Shown here one piece after another: positions 1 to 8,600 of a stretch of 8,905 nucleotides of DNA. Numbering within the stretch: position 1 is the first letter of the stretch; each line of letters opens with the position of its first letter. The position numbers and the translations under genes are program-made. The DNA lies in the NCBI GenBank assembly GCA_003525045.1, contig DQGF01000447.1, positions 452 to 9,356 of the forward strand, in the 5' to 3' direction. The stretch comes from Pseudomonas sp. Lineage in GTDB: Bacteria > Pseudomonadota > Gammaproteobacteria > Pseudomonadales > Pseudomonadaceae. Below the pieces are notes generated by a model. That model did no database searches and was not told the DNA's origin. It was given only the letters and a program-made list of their open reading frames with translations.

Positions 1-1
1 C

Positions 2-500
2 GCAGAGACTGCCGTCAAGTACGCGCCCTCGACCCGGTTCTACGTGGCCGACAAACTGGCGGGCACACCCTGGCTGACCCGGCTGCCGTTTCCGGTGCAT
101 GTGATCGAACGCGTGGAAACGTATGACTACATCAGCCGCAATCGCTTCGTCACCCGCTACGCCTACCACCACGGCTATTTCGACGGTGTGGAGCGGGAGT
201 TTCGCGGTTTCGGCCGCGTCGATCAGTGGGACACCGAGGAGATCAGTGCCGTCTCGCAGGGCGGCGTCTTTCCAGGGGCGGACAACCAGGACCCTGCGTA
301 TTCGGTGCCGCCGGTGCACACCCGGACCTGGTTCCACACGGGAGCCTATTTCGGCGAATCGATCGTCTCCAGGCAATACGCAAAGGAGTATTACGACGAA
401 GGCGACGACAGCAGCTTCATCGCGGGGTTAAGCGACGCAGAGCAGAAAAGCCTGCTGCTCGACGACACGCTGTTGCCCGGCGCCGTGATGCTTGCCGATG
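2..500 (+). other. TcB middle domain (TcdB toxin middle N/C type), partial
   Basis: The visible start carries hallmark TcB stretches: LPFPVHVIERVETYD, then a YAYHHGYFDG / EREFRGFG segment around 155-215, then RTWFHTGAYFG around 323-355 and EYYDEGDDSSF around 386-418. These are strongly conserved between TcdB-type proteins and belong to the beta-rich part of the shell near the face that contacts TcA. The domain begins before the window, so its length cannot be judged. Boundaries are approximate. Confidence 0.85.
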
Positions 501-3500
501 GCAGTCGCCTTCCATGGAACTTCTCACCCGATGAGATGCGCGAGGCCTGCCGCGCGTTGCGCGGCTCGATTTTGCGCCAGGAAATCTACGCGCTCGACGG
601 CTCTGACGCCGCCGACCGCCCTTACAGCGCCTCAGAGCGCAACTACAGGATCGAAGTCCTGCAACCACGGGGGGAAAACCCCTACGCGGTGTGCTTCGCG
701 TTCACGCGCGAGGCCATTGACTTCCATTACGAACGCAAGCTTTACAAAGTACTCGGCAACCAGCTTGTGGACCAGGATGCACCGCCGCCCGGCGCCAAGG
801 ATGCCGCCGACCCGAGGGTGTCTCACGCGCTGACGCTCGAGATTGATCCATTCGGCAACGTGCTGCAATCCGCGGCGGTCGCCTACGGTCGCCGTTATCT
901 GGATCCCTCGCTAACATCGCAAGATCAACGCAAACAAACAGTGCCGCTCAGTACCTATGCGCAGGCTTCCTACACCAACGCTGTCCTCGCCGAAGACGCG
1001 TACCGTGCGCCGTTACCTGCGCAATCGAGTAGCTACGAACTTATCCAGCTCTCGCCGTCGAGTGCGCCACCCGGCATTACACCGCTGCTGGGGTTCACGC
1101 AATTGGCCAGCGCCATTCGAACGGCAGCAGACGGCACACATGACATCGCCTTCGAAGACCTGAATCCTTCGGGTCTCCAGCAGGGCCAAACGTATCGGCG
1201 ATTGATTGCGCGGGCGTGCACCTTCTATCGGCCCAACGACATGGGCGCTGCGGCCTCCGACGCGAACGCACTTCTCCCGCTTGGCACGCTGGAGGCGCTG
1301 GCACTGCCAGGCATCCAGTATCAGCTCGTATTCACCCCGGGACTGGTTTCACAGGTCTATCGGCGGGCGGGCTCTGCGCTCCTGCCCATGCCTGCCGACG
1401 TGCTTGCCAGCATCGCCGCGGATGGGGGTGGCTATGTCGACTTGAATGGCGACGGCCATTGGTGGCAGCCCTCCAGCCGCGTTTTTCACTCGCTCACCGC
1501 AACCACACCTGCCGCCGAAAAATCCGCGGCGTTACAGCATTTCTATCTGCCGCGCCGCGCCGTGGATCCCTACGGCAATTGCGCGACGGCCAACTTCGAC
1601 GTGCACGATCTCGTCCCGGTGCAAACCACCGATGCGGTCGGCAACTCTACAACGGCCATCCACGACTACCGCGTTCTCTTGCCGGTCCTCGTCACCGATC
1701 CCAACGGCAATCGAAGCGCTGTTACATTCGATGCGCTCGGCTTTGTGGCGGGGACCGCCATCATGGGAAAGGCCACCGAAAACCTCGGTGATTCACTCAC
1801 CGGCTTTTCCGCCGGCCTGACACCCGCGGACATAGACGGTTTTTATGCGGCCAATGATCCCCACAACCTGGCCGGCGCGCTATTGGGCACGGCCACGATG
1901 CGCATCGTCTACGACCCGCTGCGCTTCTTCAATTCGCGTCTGGCCTCGCCCGCCGATCCCTCGAAGTGGCTGCCGGTCTTTGCCGCCACTATCGTGCGCG
2001 AGACGCATGTCAGCGACCTTGCACAGGGTCAGACGAGCAAAACGCACATTGCTTTTGGGTACTCCGACGGCTTCGGCCGAACCGTGCAGAAGAAAGTCCA
2101 GGCCGAACCGGGACCCGCCGTCGCGGACGGCCCTGTTATCGATCCGCGTTGGGTCGGCAGCGGCTGGACCATTTTCAACAACAAGGGCAAGCCTGTGCGC
2201 CAATACGAGCCTTTTTTCAGCCAGTTGGCAGCGAAGGGGCACCAGTTCGAATTCGGCGTACAAGCGGGCGTCAGCGCCATTCTTATCTATGACCCGATAG
2301 GGCGCGTAGTCGCCACGCAGCATCCCAATCAAACCTACGAGAAGAGCGTCTTCGATGCGTGGCATCAGCAATCGTGGGACGCAAACGACACCGTGCTGGT
2401 GAACGAGCCTGCAGCCGATGCGGACGTGGGCGGCTACCTCGGTTTGCTTCCCGGCAGTGATCTATCACCAACCTGGTATACGCAACGCATTAGCGCAAAC
2501 CTCGGCACGCAGGAGCACGATGCCGCTGCGAAAGCGGCCGCCCACGCCAACACACCCGGTATAAGCCACCTGGATGCGCTGGGACGCCCTTTCCTTACCA
2601 TCGCCGACAACGCCGCCGTCGGCCAATACGCGACGCGTGTCGAGCTCGACATCCAGGGCATGCAGCGCTGCGTCACTGATGCGCTCGACCGCAAGGTCAT
2701 GGTGTACGACTACCACATGCTTGGCGGCAGTATTCATAAGTCCGGCATGGAAGCCGGGCAGCGCTGGAGCCTGGACGATGTCACAGGGAAAACCATCCGC
2801 GCCTGGGATTCGAGAGGACACAATCACCGCAACGAATACGATGCACTGCGCCGGCCTTCCGGCTTGTTCGTGCTGGGCACCGATGCCGCGAATTCCGATC
2901 CTCGCACCCTGGTCGAGGTGCTGTACCACCAGGTCGTTTACGGTGAAGGAAAGCCAGACGATGTGATGCTCAATCTTCGGACCCGTGCCTACTCGACCAG
3001 CGACACGGCAGGTGTCGTCACCCACCTGGCGCTCAACCCGGTTACCGGGCTGCCGCAAGCCTACGACTTCAAGGGCAATGCGCTGGGGGTCAAGCGGCAA
3101 TATGTCGCGGACCATCAGATATTGCCGAACTGGTCGGCAGCGCCAGTGCTTGGCAGCACCTTCATCGGCAATACCCAATACGATGCGCTCAACCGCCCGA
3201 CCGCGGCCACCACCCCCGATGGAAGCACCACGCGTACCACCTATAACGCCGCCAATAGGCTGGAAACCGTCAGCATCAATCTGGCGGGCGCGGCGGCGCA
3301 AACGGCCTTTATCACGAACATCGATTACGACGCGCAAGGCCGCCGCACGCTGATCGACTATGGCAACGGCGCCAGGACGACGTACGACTACGACCCATAC
3401 ACCTCCCGTTTGACGCGGGTGCTCACCCGACGCAGTCCGGCCGGCTTTCCCGACGATTGTCCGTCGCCACAGCACACGGACTGGCCCGGATGCCAGATCC

Positions 3501-5641
3501 AGAACCTCGTCTACACGTACGATCCGGTGGGCAACGTCACCGCCGTTCGCGACAACGCGCAGCAGACCATTTTTTTCCGCAATCAGCGCGTGGAACCGAG
3601 CAATGACTATACCTACGATGCCATCTACCGCTTGACGCAAGCCAGCGGCCGCGAGCACCTCGGACTGGGCGCCAACGGCATCCCACTGGCACCGGCAGCG
3701 AGTTCATACGGCGACGCGTCTCGCGTTCGCTTGCCGAGCCCCAATGACGGCAACGCCATGGGGACGTATACCGAACACTACGACTATGACCCCGCAGGCA
3801 ACTTCCTCAAGTTCATCCATAAGGGCAGTCAGCCCGTCCATCCGGGATGGACGCGTACTTATGGCTACAACGAAGCCAGTGCGCTGGAGCCTGGAAAGAT
3901 CAGCAATCGCCTGTCCTCCACGGTTGTCGCCGGTACCCAGGCCCTGACCGAGGGGTACAGTTACGACCTTCACGGCAACATGACGTCGATGCCGCAATTG
4001 CAGGCGATGCAGTGGAATTTCCATGACGAACTACAGGAGTCGCAGCGCCAGGCGGTGAATGCAGACGATGCCGATGGCGGGCTGCACCAAGGCGAGCGCA
4101 CGTATTACGTTTACGACGGTACCGGTCAACGGGCCCGCAAGATTAGCGAATCACCGGCTGGAATCAAACGCAAGGAGCGTTTCTATCTGGACGGATTCGA
4201 AGTGTATTTCGAGTACGACAACGCGGGCGCCCTCACCCTGCAACGCGAAACGCTGCACGTGGCCGACGACCGGCAACGCATCGCGCAGGTAGAGACGCGG
4301 ACCCAAGGAAACGATGGCTCTCCCGCGCGGTTATTGCGTTATCAGTTCAGCAATCACCTGGGTTCGGCGGTGCTGGAACTGGACGATGCGGCGCAGGTGA
4401 TTTCCTACGAAGAATTTTGTCCCTACGGGAACACTTCGTACCAGGCGGGACGCAGCGCTGTGGAAGTCAGCCTCAAGCGATATCGCTTCACCCGGATGGA
4501 GCGCGATGAGGAAAGCGGGCTGAGCTACCACGGGGCCAGGTACTACGCGACCTGGCTGGGCCGATGGACGAGCTGCGATCCAACCGGATTGAGTGGCGGC
4601 CTCAACTTATACGAGTACGTCCTGTCTTGCCCCACTGGCCTGACTGATCCGGCCGGGACTGATAATGGTCGTCCAACTGACGAGGACATCGCAAAGATCG
4701 ACGCTCGTACAAAGGAAATTCGAGACCTGCTGACCCCGGACCTGCCTCGCTGGAACGCCCAGGGCCCGCCGATAACGCCGACGCAGAGGGGGAAGATCAA
4801 GGATCGGATCGACATGCTGCGCACACTCATACCCAAGCTGTACGACGCCGGCGATACCCTCGACGCATCCATCATCGTCCACATGATCGGCGACATGCTT
4901 TTCGACATGAAGATGGGGGAAAAACAATGGAATGAGCTTTCGGACGCTAATAAAGGTTACTGGGGCATGAAACTCGACCATCCGGAATGGGCGGTCAAAC
5001 CCAACGCCTTGAACATGATGACCGGTGCGATCGTGACCGAAAGCATGAGCACCGACGTTCAGATTTTCCAGGGTATTGCCATGGGCTTCCTCACGATGTC
5101 GGCCATGCCCTCCAAACCCAAGGCACCCGTGACGGCCGGCGCGGATGATGTCAGGGGGCCGCACAATTACCTCCCGGTCAAAAACGGTGCACCTTATCTG
5201 GCGGACTCGGAAGGCGTCCTGGCGCACATGACGAACGATCGCTGGTACTCGAGGTGGATACGCGGGGGGACTCAACTCATCCTGAGCAGAGGCCCTGTTA
5301 CCCAAGGTGGCCTGTTGAACGCGATACGCCGTTTCGGACGGACGGGGCGAAGGCTGACGATTCTGTCGGGACCCCATGGCGATGAGACAGGCCGAATGTT
5401 AACGCAGACCGCCGATGAGATTAATCCCAACATCGGAGGGCAGCGGCATTTCCTGAACGCGGACATCAATGTCATCGGTCGAAACGGGCATGCGCCGGGC
5501 GTGCGCGTACTCAATGCCGAACTCTTGTCGGACATGGAGCTCAAGACCGTCTTGACCTCTGGCGATGACGTTTATGCGGCGTGGTGCCACAGCGGTGTTT
5601 GTGCCCAACTCAGTCGAGCTTTTGATCGAGTCTCGCAATAG
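2..5641 (+). CDS. Single-chain TcB-TcC toxin subunit (RHS-repeat cocoon plus C-terminal effector), 5' end missing
   Basis: The frame is open from the first complete codon at 2 to TAG at 5639-5641, giving 1879 visible residues. The GTG at 44 is internal: the residues before it (ending PSTRFYVADKLAG) already match the TcB family, so the true start and the SpvB-like N-terminal domain lie upstream. Order seen: TcB middle domains (2 to about 500), a region of weaker similarity, RHS/YD repeats (about 1590-4480), RHS core with GRWTSCDPTG and TDPAG (4499-4657), and a unique C-terminal domain (4661-5638). In the family, TcB and TcC form a hollow shell that encloses an effector, self-cleaves it and docks on the TcA channel. 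In Photorhabdus, B and C are usually separate genes; here no break occurs between the two parts. TcA follows 26 bases downstream. The family call is secure; the effector activity is not. Confidence 0.93.
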   Translation, partial: AETAVKYAPSTRFYVADKLAGTPWLTRLPFPVHVIERVETYDYISRNRFVTRYAYHHGYFDGVEREFRGFGRVDQWDTEEISAVSQGGVFPGADNQDPAYSVPPVHTRTWFHTGAYFGESIVSRQYAKEYYDEGDDSSFIAGLSDAEQKSLLLDDTLLPGAVMLADGSRLPWNFSPDEMREACRALRGSILRQEIYALDGSDAADRPYSASERNYRIEVLQPRGENPYAVCFAFTREAIDFHYERKLYKVLGNQLVDQDAPPPGAKDAADPRVSHALTLEIDPFGNVLQSAAVAYGRRYLDPSLTSQDQRKQTVPLSTYAQASYTNAVLAEDAYRAPLPAQSSSYELIQLSPSSAPPGITPLLGFTQLASAIRTAADGTHDIAFEDLNPSGLQQGQTYRRLIARACTFYRPNDMGAAASDANALLPLGTLEALALPGIQYQLVFTPGLVSQVYRRAGSALLPMPADVLASIAADGGGYVDLNGDGHWWQPSSRVFHSLTATTPAAEKSAALQHFYLPRRAVDPYGNCATANFDVHDLVPVQTTDAVGNSTTAIHDYRVLLPVLVTDPNGNRSAVTFDALGFVAGTAIMGKATENLGDSLTGFSAGLTPADIDGFYAANDPHNLAGALLGTATMRIVYDPLRFFNSRLASPADPSKWLPVFAATIVRETHVSDLAQGQTSKTHIAFGYSDGFGRTVQKKVQAEPGPAVADGPVIDPRWVGSGWTIFNNKGKPVRQYEPFFSQLAAKGHQFEFGVQAGVSAILIYDPIGRVVATQHPNQTYEKSVFDAWHQQSWDANDTVLVNEPAADADVGGYLGLLPGSDLSPTWYTQRISANLGTQEHDAAAKAAAHANTPGISHLDALGRPFLTIADNAAVGQYATRVELDIQGMQRCVTDALDRKVMVYDYHMLGGSIHKSGMEAGQRWSLDDVTGKTIRAWDSRGHNHRNEYDALRRPSGLFVLGTDAANSDPRTLVEVLYHQVVYGEGKPDDVMLNLRTRAYSTSDTAGVVTHLALNPVTGLPQAYDFKGNALGVKRQYVADHQILPNWSAAPVLGSTFIGNTQYDALNRPTAATTPDGSTTRTTYNAANRLETVSINLAGAAAQTAFITNIDYDAQGRRTLIDYGNGARTTYDYDPYTSRLTRVLTRRSPAGFPDDCPSPQHTDWPGCQIQNLVYTYDPVGNVTAVRDNAQQTIFFRNQRVEPSNDYTYDAIYRLTQASGREHLGLGANGIPLAPAASSYGDASRVRLPSPNDGNAMGTYTEHYDYDPAGNFLKFIHKGSQPVHPGWTRTYGYNEASALEPGKISNRLSSTVVAGTQALTEGYSYDLHGNMTSMPQLQAMQWNFHDELQESQRQAVNADDADGGLHQGERTYYVYDGTGQRARKISESPAGIKRKERFYLDGFEVYFEYDNAGALTLQRETLHVADDRQRIAQVETRTQGNDGSPARLLRYQFSNHLGSAVLELDDAAQVISYEEFCPYGNTSYQAGRSAVEVSLKRYRFTRMERDEESGLSYHGARYYATWLGRWTSCDPTGLSGGLNLYEYVLSCPTGLTDPAGTDNGRPTDEDIAKIDARTKEIRDLLTPDLPRWNAQGPPITPTQRGKIKDRIDMLRTLIPKLYDAGDTLDASIIVHMIGDMLFDMKMGEKQWNELSDANKGYWGMKLDHPEWAVKPNALNMMTGAIVTESMSTDVQIFQGIAMGFLTMSAMPSKPKAPVTAGADDVRGPHNYLPVKNGAPYLADSEGVLAHMTNDRWYSRWIRGGTQLILSRGPVTQGGLLNAIRRFGRTGRRLTILSGPHGDETGRMLTQTADEINPNIGGQRHFLNADINVIGRNGHAPGVRVLNAELLSDMELKTVLTSGDDVYAAWCHSGVCAQLSRAFDRVSQ
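1590..4480 (+). other. RHS/YD-repeat shell region spanning the TcB C-terminus and TcC
   Basis: Degenerate YD repeats recur through this stretch. Clear copies include DPNGNR with FDALGF (1696-1743), YDPIGRVVAT (2288), LDALGRP (2570), EYDALRRP (about 2837), YDFKGNALG (3062), YDALNRP with TYNAANRL (3179-3262), YDAQGRR (3326), YTYDPVGNV (about 3515), YTYDAIYRLTQASGR (3608), YDYDPAGN (3779), YSYDLHGNM (3959) and YVYDGTGQRARK (about 4106). The NHLGSAVLELDD and FCPYGN pair (4352-4435) matches the end of a typical RHS repeat region. Known RHS repeats form a beta-strand spiral that builds the hollow cocoon around the effector. These repeats are at protein level; no exact DNA repeat was noticed. There is no stop or new start at the expected B/C boundary (about 3000-3200), so the two subunits are fused. 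Confidence 0.88.
4499..4657 (+). other. RHS core with two-aspartate self-cleavage motif
   Basis: The segment reads ERDEESGL, then ARYYATWLGRWTSCDPTG, GLNLYEYV and finally TDPAG. This is the diagnostic RHS core that closes the cocoon. The first motif aspartate is at 4577-4579 and the second at 4646-4648. DPTG and DPAG are separated by 19 residues, the spacing I recall for Tc-type TcC proteins, against 18 in typical Rhs proteins. In this family the Arg-Asp pair (here 4502-4507) and these aspartates are associated with autoproteolysis that frees the C-terminal effector just after the core. The residue after DPAG here is Thr (4658-4660), where many Rhs/TcC proteins have Leu or Trp. Cleavage is therefore likely but its exact bond is uncertain. 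Confidence 0.85.
4661..5638 (+). other. C-terminal effector (hypervariable) domain, candidate caspase-like cysteine peptidase toxin
   Basis: About 326-327 residues follow the RHS core, roughly the size of known TcC effectors (about 30 kDa). The first half (to about 5150) looks mostly helical and polar, with a hydrophobic patch IFQGIAMGFLTMSAM near 5066. The second half looks alpha/beta: helix GGLLNAIRRFG, strand RRLTILSGPHGD with His at 5375-5377, later strand DINVIG, helix MELKTVL, and strand DDVYAAWCHSGVC with Cys at 5585-5587. The only two cysteines of the domain are in this last motif. A His-Gly after a hydrophobic strand followed downstream by CHSG resembles clan CD peptidases (metacaspases have SGHG and CHSG). 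Against it, only 17 residues follow the Cys and the first motif has an extra Pro. No ADP-ribosyltransferase motif was recognised. Function is inferred, not established. Confidence 0.5.
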
Positions 5642-5667
5642 TCAGTTTGATCCACGGAGGATGCTCC
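5642..5667 (+). promoter_or_regulatory. 26-base intergenic gap with strong ribosome-binding site for the TcA gene
   Basis: GGAGG at 5656-5660 lies seven bases before the ATG at 5668, an ideal Shine-Dalgarno position. It fixes the TcA start. The gap is too short for a terminator or a convincing promoter, and no hairpin is visible, so the two toxin genes are probably co-transcribed. A strong site fits the need for five TcA copies per cocoon, though that link is inference. Confidence 0.85.
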
Positions 5668-8600
5668 ATGCCAATCGAACGCACACCAGGCGCTACCGGC
5701 GACGGCCAGGGCAGCGTCCAAGGGAAATTCGTCGACGCGGACGGCGCCCCCATCGCCGGTGCGCGCATCTCTTTGTTGGCGCAGCGTGTACGCGACCGAT
5801 CGGAACTCGCATCGGCTGCCACGAATGAGTTGGGTGAGTTCCTGTTGATCTATCCGCGCAACAAAGCCGTCAACCTGATCGTGCAAGCCCTCGACGCCCA
5901 CGGCAAGGTCACCGCGAAGTCCGAGGTCTTGTTCGCCGCCGATGCGCATGTCGACATCGACCTGACGACGGCACGTATCGGCAGTGTGCCTGCGCCGTCG
6001 GCCCACACGCTGCTGAGCAGCACGGTCGCGAGTCAATTGCTGAAGACGCCCTTGGCGGATCTAAAACAGAACAAGGACAACCATGAACTGGATTTTGTCG
6101 CGAAAGCCAGCGGTGTGCCTTTTGCGGACGTGGCCCGCTTGTACATTGCGCGACGACTGGCCGTTGCGAACAAGCTGGACGAACACACGCTGTACGGCAT
6201 TTTCAGCCAGGGCATACCGGCGCCCCTCGACACGGCGCTGGGGCAGTTGCCTGATGCCGGCATCGACGACGCGTTCGTTGCGCAGGTTCTGACGGGGGTG
6301 CTGGCTCATTCGGACGCGTCGCTCGCCCATGCGCTAGGCGCCGCACTCGCGGCCAATGTGCTGCCCGCCACTTATGCGGCGAAACAGACAGATGAATTGG
6401 CGCAGCTCGACGCGTTGCGCACGCAGCGTGTCGGCGCGAAGCCTTACATCCGTGGAAAAACGCCGCTCAACGACGTGTTGAGTGCCGCCGGCGTCGATGC
6501 TGTGGTGAGCACCGCCTTCATCCAGGCGTACGCCGCATCGGGAAAGCGTCTGCGCGCGACATGGAAGGCGCTGCGTGCCGACACTGCGCTGACTAAGGAA
6601 CAACTGACGACGCTCAACACCGCACTGAACGCCAGCGAACTGCTCGGCGGCAACCTGGTACTGGTGAAAGACACCCTGCAGCGCCTGGCCCGAGGGGCGC
6701 TGACAAGCGTACAGAATCTCGCCCTGCTCGATGAAGCCGAATGGGTCGCAAGGATCGAGCAACTCGATCCGCAGGCCTCGACGATTCCTCCGGTGTTGCC
6801 CGATGACACGCCGGCACAGCGCATCCTCCGTTTCGCAAAGGCATTGGCCGAACGGTTCCAGTCGCGTTACCTGACGACAACCTTTCTCGGCGGCCTGACC
6901 AAAGCCACGGAATCCTCCTTTGCCGCCAAGGAGGAATTGGTGTCGGTACTGACCGCGAACCCGAAACTCAATCTGCGGCGTACAAACATCGACCAGTACG
7001 TCGCCAGGAACAACGTCGAGATGTCGGCCCAGGCGCTGGGTTCACTGAAGGCCATGCAACGGCTGTCCCTTTTGTCTCCCCACTACGCTACGGTAGAAGC
7101 GCTTAAAGGCGCGGGTTACCACTCGGCGCAAGCCGTCTATTTCAGCGGGCGCGCGCCCTTCGTCGCGCAGATGACGCCGCTGCTCGGTAGTGCTCCGCGA
7201 GCCGAAGCGGCATGGCTGCGCGCGCAAGCGCGCTACGCCAGCGCGTTGTCCGCTTTCGGCCGCTACAACCTCGCGCTCAATGGCACCACGGTGGCGTTGA
7301 TGGCCTCCCCCGTACCTCCTGCGGATTCATTGGCCAATCTGCCGGACCTGCAGGCTCTGTTTGGTTCGCTCGATTACTGTGAATGCAGCGAATGCCGCTC
7401 GGTGCTCAGTCCCGCGGCCTACTTCGTGGACTTGCTGCAATTCCTCAAACAACGCGCAGTCCTCGATGCACTGTTCTCTCGTCGGCCCGATCTGCAATTC
7501 ATCGCCCTGGGTTGCGACAACACGGACGTCACGTTGCCCTACATCGACGTCGTCAATGAATTACTGGAATCGGCGATAGCACCGCCCGCTGCACCGGTCA
7601 CGCTCTTCGAGACCGCGGGCGCCTCCGCGGAGCGGCGTGCGTTGCCCCAGCAAGTGTCGCAGGCTGCGTACGATAAAACCGCGGTGGCGGTATTCCCGCT
7701 GACCCTCCCCTTCGATCTTTCTTTTAGCCGGACTTCGGCTTTTCTGAAGGCGATGGGCACTCGACTCGACCAGGTGATGCGACTGTGCGGTAGCGGCAGT
7801 GCGGCGGCGCGTGCGGCGGCGCAACTCGGCCTCAATCCCGCACTACAGGCGGTGATCAACGGTACCGATCCACACCAGCCCTGGGAGCGTTGGGGATTCA
7901 ATGCCCAGGCCAACCCGGCGAACGTGTATGACCCCAAGACGAGGCAGCCGCTGAGCCCGCCACCCGCCGACTGGATCGCCGCCTTATCGAAGGTGCCAGT
8001 GCTGCTGGGACGCGCCAATCTCAACTTCGCCCAGTTGTGCCAGTTGCTGGAAGTGACCTGGGTGACGGGCGGCAACGTGACCCTCAAGCTGGGTTTCACC
8101 GTCCAGGACAACATCAACATCTCCAGCTGCGACACGGAGCTCATGACCATTGATGGACTCGATGCAGCCGTGCTCGACCGGGCCAATCGCTTCCTGCGGC
8201 TGTGGACAGCCACCGAGCTGCAGATGTGGGAGCTGGATTGGGCGCTTGAATCGGCGAACGGCAACATGGACAACGCGTTCCTCATTTTCATTGCCGATGC
8301 TCTGGCCTTGCGGGAGCGATTGAGGCTGCCGCTGCAGGAGCTGCTGAGTTTTTGGGGGCCGATGTCCACCCATGACGTGAACAGCCACCTCGGCGATGTG
8401 GATACCCTCGTTGCATCGACTTACGACCGCGTGTTCCGCAGTCCGACCTTGCTGGCTTCCTGGTCCGAGGTCTTTGTCGACGCCGGTGCTTTGCCGCAAG
8501 GTCCGATCGATTCCAACGCCATCAAGGCGGCGCTGGGTTTGAGCACCGACGATCTCGCAGCGATTGGAGCCGCAACGGGAGTCACCCTCGATTTGTCGCT

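Noticed and set aside
44..46. GTG at 44 as the start of the first gene
   Set aside because: The frame is open to the window edge and the residues before this GTG already match the TcB family, so it is an internal valine and the gene is truncated by the window.
3570..3576. Run of seven T bases as a slippage or phase-variation site
   Set aside because: The frame continues uninterrupted into conserved RHS core sequence downstream, and seven T bases coding for Ile-Phe-Phe occur by chance in a gene this long.
2465..3658. Open reading frame of 397 codons on the minus strand inside the TcB-TcC gene
   Set aside because: It is antisense to strongly conserved RHS repeats and its product is a low-complexity Arg/Val/Gly-rich sequence with no recognisable domain. 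High-GC coding DNA often leaves such open antisense frames.
4681..5340. Base-composition shift marking the effector as recently acquired
   Set aside because: Hand counts gave about 58% G+C over 4681-5340 and about 57% over 3961-4200 in the RHS core. There is one AT-richer line (4921-4980, about 43%), too short to support transfer.
4607..5377. Minus-strand 256-codon frame opposite the effector domain, considered as a possible immunity gene
   Set aside because: The product is rich in Arg, His, Val and Gly with no recognisable fold, and it lies fully antisense to the effector. Tc toxins act on eukaryotic cells and do not normally carry immunity genes.
7539..8369. Open reading frame of 276 codons on the minus strand inside the TcA gene
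   Set aside because: It is antisense to the conserved VRP1/TcA segment and gives a Ser/Arg/Ala-rich sequence with no family resemblance, so it is a shadow frame.
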